Source: Sphingobacterium composti
Lineage (GTDB): Bacteria > Bacteroidota > Bacteroidia > Sphingobacteriales > Sphingobacteriaceae
NCBI RefSeq assembly: GCF_009829075.1
Contig: NZ_WUQZ01000009.1
Span: 1 to 64,000 of the forward strand
Reading direction: 5' to 3'
Length of the DNA: 64,000 nt
Part shown: in pieces, positions 1 to 8,003 of the stretch
How the letters are laid out: each line of letters starts with the position of its first letter
Position numbering within the stretch: position 1 is the stretch's first letter
Translations under genes and position numbers: made by a program
Notes under the pieces: generated by a model
What the model saw: only the letters and a program-made list of their open reading frames with translations
Told to the model about the DNA's origin: nothing
The model's database searches: none

Positions 1-679
1 TCATTAGGCTATTTTTCATCTTGTTTCGTATTCCGGTGACTAGATGTATTCCATCGATGAAAAGAATTTCAAACAACTGTTTAGAGATATATCCCTTATC
101 GCCAAATAGCTTTCCAAATATTTTTTTTAGGAAACTTTCTTTTTTTAACGGCTCTCTATCATCCATATCCCCCTGACTAATAAGGAAATTAAGGATTTTA
201 CCCCTGTCATTAATGATTAAATGCAACTTGAAACCGTAAAACCATCCCATGGTTGATTTTCCAATTTCAGCAGTTCCTTTGAAGACCTTATTGGCTTTTA
301 TACGTTTGTTTTTGCAAACCCTTATTGGCGTAGAGTCCACAAATGATATTCCTGTACAAGAACCCGAACAACAGGTTTTCAGAAACATAGTTAAGGGCAT
401 AATCACAGTCTGGCTAAGTTCTACAAAACGATTGTAAGAAACTGTCTTAGGGAAATCTTTGTTCATGTGGCGCTGTACATAAAATATGTAATAATGCTTG
501 AAACATTTAAAGCCACTAATCTGAAATAATAGTAGGATACTAATGATCTCACTATTTGACATGGTTGCTGGTCGTCTTGAAGCCTTCCCAATGATGAAGG
601 TTTTAGTGTTTTTTTCAAAGTTCTTGCAAAACTCATCAACTATGCAGAAAATATCGGTAACTTTATGGTATGTAATCAT
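1..679 (-). CDS. IS982-type transposase, 3' end cut by window edge
   Basis: A reading frame of 226 codons runs without a stop from an ATG at 679 down to base 1, so the C-terminus lies outside the window. The translation shows the DDE core expected of IS982 transposases: a first acidic residue in FVDSTPIRVC, the stretch GWFYGFKLHLI, and a second acidic residue in GDKGYIS. IS982 proteins are usually about 290-300 residues, so roughly 70 are missing, including the catalytic Glu. I could not find a convincing terminal inverted repeat between 680 and 740, so whether the element is intact on this side is open. The frame itself looks undamaged. Confidence 0.82.
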   Translation of the reverse strand, partial: MITYHKVTDIFCIVDEFCKNFEKNTKTFIIGKASRRPATMSNSEIISILLLFQISGFKCFKHYYIFYVQRHMNKDFPKTVSYNRFVELSQTVIMPLTMFLKTCCSGSCTGISFVDSTPIRVCKNKRIKANKVFKGTAEIGKSTMGWFYGFKLHLIINDRGKILNFLISQGDMDDREPLKKESFLKKIFGKLFGDKGYISKQLFEILFIDGIHLVTGIRNKMKNSLM

Positions 680-738
680 GGCCTGGTATATTGTTAAATA
701 TTTGAATTTCAGATACTTAAATATAAACATTTACTACC

Positions 739-906
739 ATGATTGCAATTTTAAATAGAATTAATAATCGAATTCAGGTTATAAAGCAAATGCTAGCTAG
801 AAGTCGTTATTTACTCTATAAAAGTGAACATAAATGGACAGTAGAACAAAAGGAAAGAGCTAGTTTACTATTTGAACGCTATACTGAAATTCAAAAGTTC
901 CCATAA
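739..906 (+). pseudogene. C-terminal scrap of an ISL3-type transposase
   Basis: A 55-codon frame encodes the pattern LARSRYLLYK...W...QKERA..LFERY, which is characteristic of the helical C-terminal part of ISL3-family transposases (ISAon1-like). Upstream the frame hits a stop at 724-726, and the catalytic domain is absent. Downstream it ends abruptly where the group II intron fragment begins. It is a decayed remnant wedged between the IS982 gene and the intron piece. The family call rests on recognising this motif only. Confidence 0.6.
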
Positions 907-1475
907 ATTAAACGGACGTTTAATGTTCGGCCCCTCCTTTCTAAAAAAAAGTACTACGACCTCTGCTGACTTCTGTCAAACCAGCTATGTATCACTACAA
1001 AACCTTGTTCCTTAAGGAGTCGCTCCTCCAGCCGGCAACAGTGAGACAGATCTCCCCGGGTAAGAACGTGAACTTTCTCTCCATATACCTGTCGAATATA
1101 CAGCGGGATGTTTCGGATAGTTTCGGGCTTTGTCTTGTTATGCAGACTCACCCACATCCAACTGCCTAATTCGCTTCCTGTACGTCAGGCCAGAGATTTA
1201 CCACCGGCTTCCTTCAGATTCCTCCTCACGAAGGACACCCTTGCCTTAAGTTTTACGTAATAACCCCCGTGCAGTATTGGGCTTCTGTTTGTGTGGCAAC
1301 ATCACCCGGACTAAATCCACCTCATATACAGTTTCTGTTCGTAAGCCCCCATATTTGCCGCCAGCTTCCTTCAGATTCGCAGTCGCCCACGACACCCTTG
1401 CTTTTGGCTAACCCTTCCTACTGCAAAGTGGGTTTGGGACTTTAACCCTAGAGTCGATTGCCATGCCCGGCACAC
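907..1475 (-). mobile_element. Group IIC intron, 5' fragment (domains I to start of IV)
   Basis: Read on the minus strand from 1475, the sequence starts GTGTGCCGGGCATGG and continues through blocks typical of class C introns such as the Oceanobacillus iheyensis intron: GCAAGGGTGTC, GAATCTGAAGGAAGC, GGTGAGTCTGCATAACA, TTCTTACCCGGGGAG and GTCAGCAGAGGTCGTAGTAC. The reverse transcriptase/maturase gene and domains V-VI should follow but are missing; the element stops at about 907 against the ISL3 scrap. The 5' end lies about 9 nt behind the stem of the sucB terminator and reads in the same direction, which is the target class IIC introns are known for. Without domain V it cannot splice. The small open frames inside are structural RNA, not genes. 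Confidence 0.85.
1197..1405 (-). repeat. Diverged direct repeat inside the intron fragment
   Basis: A block of about 52 nt at 1354-1405 recurs at 1197-1248, offset by 157 nt. Both copies share CTTCCTTCAGATTC and GACACCCTTGC on the plus strand. Similarity appears to continue on the 3' side, with AAGCCC-containing segments in both units. This looks like an old tandem duplication of part of domain I. Confidence 0.65.
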
Positions 1476-1484
1476 CACATAAAA

Positions 1485-1512
1485 AAGCCTCATCTTGGGT
1501 AAGATGAGGCTT
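1485..1512 (-). terminator. Intrinsic terminator of sucAB
   Basis: A perfect 12-bp stem (AAGCCTCATCTT with its complement) with a 4-nt loop lies 24 nt after the sucB stop and is followed on the minus strand by a run of T. It is the apparent insertion target of the adjacent group IIC intron. Confidence 0.9.
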
Positions 1513-1536
1513 GTCGATATTATAATAAAGATATTA

Positions 1537-2775
1537 TTATACTTCTAATAATAAACGAGCTGGGTCTTCTAATAGTTGTTTAACACGAACTAAGAAGCTT
1601 ACCGACTCACGACCATCGATGATACGATGGTCATATGATAATGCAATATACATCATTGGACGAATAACCACTTGACCATTTTCAGCGATTGGGCGTTGCA
1701 CGATATTGTGCATACCTAAGATAGCGGATTGTGGAGCATTGATGATTGGAGTAGACATCATCGAACCAAATACACCACCATTTGTGATAGTGAATGTACC
1801 ACCAGTCATTTCGTCAATAGTTAATTTATTATCACGTGCTTTAGTCGCTAAATTGATGATTTCCTTTTCAATTCCTTGCAAAGAAAGTTGGTCCGCATTA
1901 CGAATAACAGGAACAACCAATCCTTTAGGAGCAGATACAGCGATTGAAATATCAGCGAAATCAGAATAAACAATTTCGTTTTCTTCGATACGTGCATTTA
2001 CCGCAGGCCATTCTTTCAACGCTGTAGTCACTGCTTTAGTGAAGAATGACATGAAACCTAAGCCTACACCATGTTTCTCTTTGAAAACATCTTTGTATTT
2101 CGCCCTCAAATCCATGATTGGTTGCATGTTTACTTCATTGAATGTAGTCAACATAGCCGTTTCATTTTTCACCGATACTAAACGCTTAGCGATAGTTTTA
2201 CGTAAAGAACTCATTTTCTCACGACGCTCATTGCGTGCCCCAGCAACAGCTGGAGTAGCAGCAGGTGCTGCAGCAGCTGGTTTTGCTTCAGCTTTAGGAG
2301 CTGCAGGTTTAGCTTGCGCTTTCTCTGCATCTTCTTTCGTGATACGTCCGTCTTTACCTGTACCTTTTATAGTAGAAGGGTCAATTCCTTTTTCTCTTAA
2401 AATTTTTGCAGCAGCAGGAGATGCAGTACCAGCAGCGTATGAATCAGGATTTTCTGATGCATCCTCAGCTTTTGCAGCTGGAGCAGCAGATTCTTCCTTC
2501 GCAGCCAGAGCTTCTTCCTTTTTGTCACCAGCAGGAGCATCACCATCTTCGATAGTACATACTACAGCGCCGATTTCCAACGTATCTCCTTCTTGTGCGA
2601 TGATACGTAGAATACCAGCTTTTTCTGCAGGCAATTCAAATGTAGCTTTGTCTGATTCCAATTCAGCGATGTTTTCGTCCATTTCGACGTAATCGCCATC
2701 TTGTTTTAGCCATTGGGCTAATGTTACTTCGGTGATTGATTCACCAACGGTAGGGACTTTGATTTCTAAGCTCAT
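1537..2775 (-). CDS. sucB: 2-oxoglutarate dehydrogenase E2, dihydrolipoyl succinyltransferase
   Basis: This is the core of the 2-oxoglutarate dehydrogenase complex of the TCA cycle and transfers succinyl from lipoyl-lysine to CoA. The 412-residue protein has one N-terminal lipoyl domain with the modified lysine in ESDKATFE (Lys43), an Ala/Pro/Glu-rich linker, a peripheral-subunit-binding domain around [14 protein letters not shown], a second linker, and a catalytic domain with [10 protein letters not shown] near the end (His383, Asp387). The open frame extends upstream through a TTG, but the ATG at 2775 begins directly with the lipoyl fold, so I use it. It lies 65 nt behind sucA on the same strand and is closed by a strong terminator, so sucA-sucB is one operon. 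Confidence 0.95.
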   Translation of the reverse strand: MSLEIKVPTVGESITEVTLAQWLKQDGDYVEMDENIAELESDKATFELPAEKAGILRIIAQEGDTLEIGAVVCTIEDGDAPAGDKKEEALAAKEESAAPAAKAEDASENPDSYAAGTASPAAAKILREKGIDPSTIKGTGKDGRITKEDAEKAQAKPAAPKAEAKPAAAAPAATPAVAGARNERREKMSSLRKTIAKRLVSVKNETAMLTTFNEVNMQPIMDLRAKYKDVFKEKHGVGLGFMSFFTKAVTTALKEWPAVNARIEENEIVYSDFADISIAVSAPKGLVVPVIRNADQLSLQGIEKEIINLATKARDNKLTIDEMTGGTFTITNGGVFGSMMSTPIINAPQSAILGMHNIVQRPIAENGQVVIRPMMYIALSYDHRIIDGRESVSFLVRVKQLLEDPARLLLEV

Positions 2776-2840
2776 GTGTTTATTCTTTAAAACCAACGTT
2801 GTAACAGCTCTCTATTACAACGCAGGTTCTTTATTTTTGT

Positions 2841-5579
2841 TTATGCAAATGCTTTATTAATAATTGCTTCTTGTTGCGCAACGTGTTGCTTCATATAACC
2901 TGTCGCTGGGCTACCACTTTCTTTCCTTGCGATTACATCTGTGAATTCGATGTCTGTTCTACGGAACTTGCGGCAGAAGTGAGACCATGCTCCCATGTTC
3001 TCGTTTTCTTCTTGTACCCATATGAATTCTTTCGCTTTATTGTATTTCTTATGAATAGCTTGTAGTTCCTCTACTGGCGAAGGATACAATTGCTCAATAC
3101 GAACAATCGCAATATCAGTACGCTTTTCTGCTTGCTGACGGTCTAACAATTCATAATAGATTTTACCAGAACAGAACAATACACGTTTCACTGATGCAGC
3201 TTTTACCGATGCGTCATCAATTACTTCTTGGAAGTTTGTAGTCGTGAAATCTGCCAATGGAGATACCACTTTAGGGTGACGCAATAAACTCTTAGGCGTA
3301 AATACAACCAAAGGCTTACGGAAGTCACGTACTAACTGACGACGCAATAAGTGGAAATAATTCGCCGGAGTAGTACAGTTTGCCAAGATTAAGTTATCAT
3401 TCGCACACAACTCTAAGAATCTTTCTATACGTCCCGAAGAGTGCTCTGGCCCCTGACCTTCCATACCATGAGGAAGCATCATCACTAAACCATTAGAACG
3501 TTTCCATTTAGTCTCCGCAGAACTCAAGTATTGGTCAACAATAATTTGAGCACCATTATAGAAGTCACCAAATTGTGCTTCCCAAACAGTCAGTGCTTGT
3601 GGATTAGCTAATGCGTAACCATATTCAAAACCTAAAACACCATATTCAGATAATAAAGAGTTGTAAATATTGAATTTATCACCACCATTAATTTGAGCTA
3701 ATGGCACATATTTTTCTTCTGAATCTTCTAATGTCAATACGGCGTGACGATGCGAGAAAGTACCACGTTGCACATCTTGACCTGAGATACGTACGCGTTT
3801 GCCTTCGTTCAATAAAGTAGCATATGCCATCAACTCACCCATTGCCCAATCGTATGAATCTTTACCAATCATCGCTGCACGGTCTTCGTACAGTTTAGAA
3901 ATCTTACGGAAGAATTTTTTGTCTTTTGGTAAAGAAGTGATTTGTTTTGCTAAAGACAAAAATGTTTTATCATCTACTTTAGTGTCTACTGGAGTGAAAA
4001 TATCCGCTTTCTTAGCTGGACGCAATCCTTTCCAAGCACCTCCAAACATTGGAACTTCATCTTCTAAAACTTCAACAGCTTTAGCTGCATCCAATTGAGT
4101 TTGTAAGTAATCCTTGAATTCCTTTTCAACATGCTTAGCATACGAAGAATCAATAGAACCTTCAGCTTCTAATTTTTTAGCATACACTTCTTTAGGGTTT
4201 GCATGCTTTTCGATTAGTTTGTATAATAATGGTTGAGTAAATTTCGGTTCATCTGCCTCATTGTGACCGAAACGACGGTAACACAATAAGTCGATAAATA
4301 CGTCAGTTTTATATTTTTGACGGTATTCTACCGCTAAATTAATAGCGTACACTACAGCTTCTGCGTCATCACCATTCACATGGAATACTGGAGAAGAAGT
4401 AATCTTAGCAACGTCCGTACAATACGTTCCTGAACGTGCATCTTTGTAATTCGTTGTAAAACCAACTTGGTTGTTGATTACAATATGGATAGTACCACCA
4501 GTTTTGTAACCATCTAATTTAGACATTTGAGTCACCTCGTAAACAACCCCTTGTCCAGCGACTGCAGCATCACCATGAATTAAAATAGGTGCAATCTTTG
4601 AAGAATCACCATCGTACTTCATGTCAATCTTAGAACGCACGATACCTTCTACGATAGGGTCTACAGTTTCTAAGTGAGATGGATTTGGTGCTAAAGACAA
4701 GTGTATGCTTTTACCAGAATCAGTTTTAATATCAGAAGAATAACCTAAATGGTATTTTACGTCACCGCCAAATTGCAACTCAGGGTCTTCTTGTTTGTAC
4801 ATTTTACCTTCAAATTCAGACAAAATAGTCTTGTACGGTTTGCCCATGATGTTTGCCAATACATTCAAACGACCACGGTGTGCCATACCAATCATGAATT
4901 CTTGAATACCTAAGTCAGCACCAGTTTCAATCACTGAATCCAATGCAGGAATTAAACTTTCCGCACCTTCTAAAGAGAAACGCTTTTGACCTAAGAATTT
5001 AGTACCTAAGAAACTTTCAAATACAACAGCTCTGTTGATTTTTTGAAGAATACGTTTCTTTTGTTCTACAGAATATTTGGGTTGGTTACGATCTGCTTCC
5101 ATGCGATCTTGCAACCATTTAATTTTCTCTGGATTACGAATATATTTGAATTCTGCTCCAATTGAACGACAATAAGTGTCTTCAATCAATTGACGAATAT
5201 CACGCAATTTTGCTGGACCGATACCAATCTCAATACCTGCATTGAATACTGTATCCATATCAGCTTCTGACAAACCAAAAGTTTCTAATTCTTTGCCAGG
5301 GTAATATTTACGACGCTCACGAACAGGATTTGTTTGTGTAAATAAATGACCGCGGTCTCTATAACCGTGAATCATATTTAACACATTGATTTCTTTAAGT
5401 GCATGTTCCGAAACATTCTCATCCCCAATCACTACGTCCTCAGAACTCTGGCCAAATTCGAATCCTTCAAAAAATTTTTGCCATCCAAAATCTACTGATT
5501 CGGGATCTTGTTTGTAAGCTTGATATAATCCGTCAATGTAACTTGAATCGGCATTACTCAAATATGTCAGTTTATCCAT
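2841..5579 (-). CDS. sucA: 2-oxoglutarate dehydrogenase E1 (thiamine diphosphate)
   Basis: This is the decarboxylating E1 subunit that passes succinyl to the lipoyl arm of SucB. The protein has 912 residues from the ATG at 5579, close to the usual length of 900-940. Recognisable parts are the N-terminal E2-binding segment (YIDGLYQAYKQDPESVD), GMAHRGRLNVLANI, the thiamine-diphosphate segment IHGDAAVAGQGVVYE, and the transketolase-like C-terminal half (MLPHGMEGQGPEHSSGR). An upstream TTG would add ten residues; the ATG is preferred because the added part lies before conserved sequence. A -7 box TAATTTTG is present on the minus strand at 5614-5607, with no clear -33 box. It is the first gene of a sucA-sucB operon. 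Confidence 0.96.
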   Translation of the reverse strand: MDKLTYLSNADSSYIDGLYQAYKQDPESVDFGWQKFFEGFEFGQSSEDVVIGDENVSEHALKEINVLNMIHGYRDRGHLFTQTNPVRERRKYYPGKELETFGLSEADMDTVFNAGIEIGIGPAKLRDIRQLIEDTYCRSIGAEFKYIRNPEKIKWLQDRMEADRNQPKYSVEQKKRILQKINRAVVFESFLGTKFLGQKRFSLEGAESLIPALDSVIETGADLGIQEFMIGMAHRGRLNVLANIMGKPYKTILSEFEGKMYKQEDPELQFGGDVKYHLGYSSDIKTDSGKSIHLSLAPNPSHLETVDPIVEGIVRSKIDMKYDGDSSKIAPILIHGDAAVAGQGVVYEVTQMSKLDGYKTGGTIHIVINNQVGFTTNYKDARSGTYCTDVAKITSSPVFHVNGDDAEAVVYAINLAVEYRQKYKTDVFIDLLCYRRFGHNEADEPKFTQPLLYKLIEKHANPKEVYAKKLEAEGSIDSSYAKHVEKEFKDYLQTQLDAAKAVEVLEDEVPMFGGAWKGLRPAKKADIFTPVDTKVDDKTFLSLAKQITSLPKDKKFFRKISKLYEDRAAMIGKDSYDWAMGELMAYATLLNEGKRVRISGQDVQRGTFSHRHAVLTLEDSEEKYVPLAQINGGDKFNIYNSLLSEYGVLGFEYGYALANPQALTVWEAQFGDFYNGAQIIVDQYLSSAETKWKRSNGLVMMLPHGMEGQGPEHSSGRIERFLELCANDNLILANCTTPANYFHLLRRQLVRDFRKPLVVFTPKSLLRHPKVVSPLADFTTTNFQEVIDDASVKAASVKRVLFCSGKIYYELLDRQQAEKRTDIAIVRIEQLYPSPVEELQAIHKKYNKAKEFIWVQEENENMGAWSHFCRKFRRTDIEFTDVIARKESGSPATGYMKQHVAQQEAIINKAFA

Positions 5580-5718
5580 TATTTTGTTATAGTCTAAATA
5601 ATTCGCCAAAATTAAGAATAAAAAAGCAGTTATCAGTATTGAAATTGAAGATTTTGACCATAAAAATCAAAGATTTAACCATTGGAATATTTTTGACTTT
5701 TATAGATAATTAATCACC

Positions 5719-6906
5719 TCAAACCAAGTGTTCTTTATTCTTTTTTAGCTTATCCCAATCGTCGGCTGATCTATTGTTTTTCACACTGGTACCTTCCCCA
5801 GCCATATGCGACCAAAAACCATAAATAGTTGCTGGCGCATAATCTATTAATTGCTGTTCAAAGTATGATGCACCAATCAACCAATCCTGATTTAATTCAT
5901 AAATAAAATACAAAGCCAGATACTCACGTTCTTTTCTAGTAAGTTCTCCATGATGATTCAACTTCTGAATTAAAGCATTGGCTCTTATATCCTCAATAGC
6001 TCCTGCAATAAAAGATTGTACTTTATCCGCTTGATATTCCAAAGTATTCTGAGTTTTGAAATAGCAATTAGGAAACTTCTTAAGCATAAATCGATAATAA
6101 TCTCTCCACAATAAACCGTCCAAAATATAATTGAACTTCTTCTTATTTTGTGTTGAAATTTTTGATTGTATAAAATGAAATGCTTGAGCAGGTGACAATA
6201 CGCCTAACGCCAAAAATGGCGATAATAAAGTATAAAAATCACTTTTATTATCTGGATTGGTTAAAACTTCCTCTAATACATTTTGTGCAGCACTCTCACC
6301 ATAATTCGCTAAAGATTTGCTATCTATATCGAATGGAAAATCTGTTTTCTCTAAATGTGGAGGTAATGATATTCTTTCCAAATCAGGCAAACAAGCACGC
6401 ACAAAGCTTTCCTTAGCGACTTTCTTCTTAAAGGTGTTAAAATCATTAGGAATATCTTTGATAGGGAAAGGCAGATCCTCTTTGTGATACATCGTATGCC
6501 CAATAAAATGCTTCAGATTACGCTTCACTTGCCACAATGATTCTTCTACAATCTCAGAAATACGTGTTTCGCGTCGTGCGACTTCACGGTGATGATACAC
6601 TTCATCTACCTCATACTTCTGCACCAATTGCGGAATTATCTCTTCGGGATAACCCTCATACGTAAGTAAATCACCGCCAAGAATTTGAAGTTTTTGCTTT
6701 AATGCAGCAACAGAATTAACGATATATTGATGACGAAGTTCACCTGTATTAGAAAATCCATTCTTGTTTTCGGTATAATATCGAGGATCGAAAATGTAAA
6801 CTGGGATTACAAAAGTTGATTTTTCAACAGCGGAAAATAATACTTCATTATCAGATGTACGCAAATCGTTTCGAAACCAAACTAGTATTACCTTTCTACT
6901 CATCAT
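5719..6906 (-). CDS. Cryptochrome/DNA photolyase family protein (DASH-like), short
   Basis: This is a flavoprotein of the photolyase/cryptochrome family, expected to bind FAD and a light-harvesting cofactor and repair pyrimidine dimers. The N-terminal alpha/beta domain starts LVWFRNDLRTSDNEVLFSA, and the helical FAD domain includes LDGLLWRDYYRFMLKK and YFEQQLIDYAPATIYGFW. At 395 residues it is clearly shorter than DASH proteins (about 430-500). The usual C-terminal WGNW...FNP segment is replaced by FWSHMAGEGTSVKNNRS, followed by about 17 residues and a stop. The gene starts with two ATG codons. It diverges from the gene at 7079 across a 172-bp region holding a long inverted repeat. Repair or sensing is not decidable here. 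Confidence 0.85.
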   Translation of the reverse strand: MMSRKVILVWFRNDLRTSDNEVLFSAVEKSTFVIPVYIFDPRYYTENKNGFSNTGELRHQYIVNSVAALKQKLQILGGDLLTYEGYPEEIIPQLVQKYEVDEVYHHREVARRETRISEIVEESLWQVKRNLKHFIGHTMYHKEDLPFPIKDIPNDFNTFKKKVAKESFVRACLPDLERISLPPHLEKTDFPFDIDSKSLANYGESAAQNVLEEVLTNPDNKSDFYTLLSPFLALGVLSPAQAFHFIQSKISTQNKKKFNYILDGLLWRDYYRFMLKKFPNCYFKTQNTLEYQADKVQSFIAGAIEDIRANALIQKLNHHGELTRKEREYLALYFIYELNQDWLIGASYFEQQLIDYAPATIYGFWSHMAGEGTSVKNNRSADDWDKLKKNKEHLV

Positions 6907-6995
6907 AAAACCGTGCGAAGTCCCCTTAATTTAGAATGTTACCTCGTAAAGATATCGTATTTATATGTATTATTGAACTTACACAACCAATATTA

Positions 6996-7040
6996 CACTA
7001 TTCTAACAATATTAAATCAAACAATATTGTTAAAATAGTG
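6996..7040. repeat. 18-bp-arm inverted repeat between divergent genes
   Basis: Arms at 6996-7013 and 7023-7040 are complementary at 17 of 18 positions, with a 9-nt loop. It lies between the photolyase gene (start 6906, minus) and the SDR-like gene (start 7079, plus). No T-run follows on either side, so it is more likely an operator or RNA structure than a terminator. No other clear promoter element was recognised in this gap. Confidence 0.75.
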
Positions 7041-7078
7041 GTTATAAATTATAAGAAACAATTTATTAATTTCGGCGG

Positions 7079-7936
7079 ATGAATATATTAGTTTGTGGAT
7101 TAAATTCATATTTAGGGAAAGCTTGTTTGCAACATTTAGCATCTGAGGAAACACATATTCACGGCATTATCCGCGATCAATCTTTGTTAAAAAGCAAACT
7201 TAATTTTCAAACTAAAGCTCATTTATACGATTTTGATTTCGTAAGATATAATACCAATGGTATTGAACTACAGATTCCTCAAGTTGATTTTGCTATTTAT
7301 TTTACTCAAACCCCAGAATTGAATGATGTCGTCGGTGCAAATTATGAACTCCTATCTATCAGAAATTATATCCAATTTTGTCTAAGAAATAACTGTCGCC
7401 GAATAGTGTATTTAGGAACATTATACGACAAGAAGCATGTCAATGCTATTCAAACTTTATTTTGTGAATTCAACATACACTACACGATTATACTGAAAGA
7501 TATTGCTATTGGTTCAGGCACTTCCTTTGAAAATTTCATGTCAAAAATGGTCAAACATAAATACATCTATTTGTATAAACCAATCAAAAAAATAATTCTT
7601 TATCCAATTTCATTTAAAGATTTAATGGAATGGATACGTGCTGTTGATTGGAAAAAATATTATATAAATGAAATTATCGCTTTTAGGGGGTCTAGTAAAA
7701 TGGAAATTGAAGATGTCATGCAACTTTATCAACAAAAACTTTCATACCCAAAAGCACATAGTATCATTCCTATTTCAAATAGATTTGTTGCCAAATTTCT
7801 AAACAAATACATATCAGGAGTCTCATACGAACAATATATAGAATATATTAACGAAATATCTGACCGTGAAGAGTTGGATAATATAAAAACAGTATATGCT
7901 GAATCAAATGTACTCTGTACAATTGATCAACTCTAA
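7079..7936 (+). CDS. SDR-like NAD(P)-binding protein
   Basis: The 285-residue protein opens with a Rossmann-type segment, MNILVCGLNSYLGKACLQHL, in which the usual glycine-rich TGxxGxxG is reshaped to GLNSYLGK. A second typical strand, RRIVYLGTLYD, follows at about residue 120. This is the pattern of atypical short-chain dehydrogenase/NmrA-like proteins, but the YxxxK catalytic pair is not evident, so it may bind a cofactor without classic oxidoreductase activity. Substrate unknown. It is transcribed away from the photolyase gene and ends 67 nt before ubiD. Its role beside a photolyase is not known to me. Confidence 0.6.
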   Translation: MNILVCGLNSYLGKACLQHLASEETHIHGIIRDQSLLKSKLNFQTKAHLYDFDFVRYNTNGIELQIPQVDFAIYFTQTPELNDVVGANYELLSIRNYIQFCLRNNCRRIVYLGTLYDKKHVNAIQTLFCEFNIHYTIILKDIAIGSGTSFENFMSKMVKHKYIYLYKPIKKIILYPISFKDLMEWIRAVDWKKYYINEIIAFRGSSKMEIEDVMQLYQQKLSYPKAHSIIPISNRFVAKFLNKYISGVSYEQYIEYINEISDREELDNIKTVYAESNVLCTIDQL

Positions 7937-8003
7937 TCTGGGTAAAGTGGGGATAAAGTGAAATAATCTCCTATTTTTGCAATTCACAAATACTTCGAAA
8001 ATC

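Noticed and set aside
954-1169. Open frames of 60-67 codons on both strands
   Set aside because: They lie wholly within the conserved RNA domains of the group IIC intron and show no protein-like pattern.
2039-2692. A 217-codon plus-strand frame opposite sucB
   Set aside because: It is the antisense shadow of the Ala/Pro/Glu-rich sucB linkers; composition is explained by the sucB codons.
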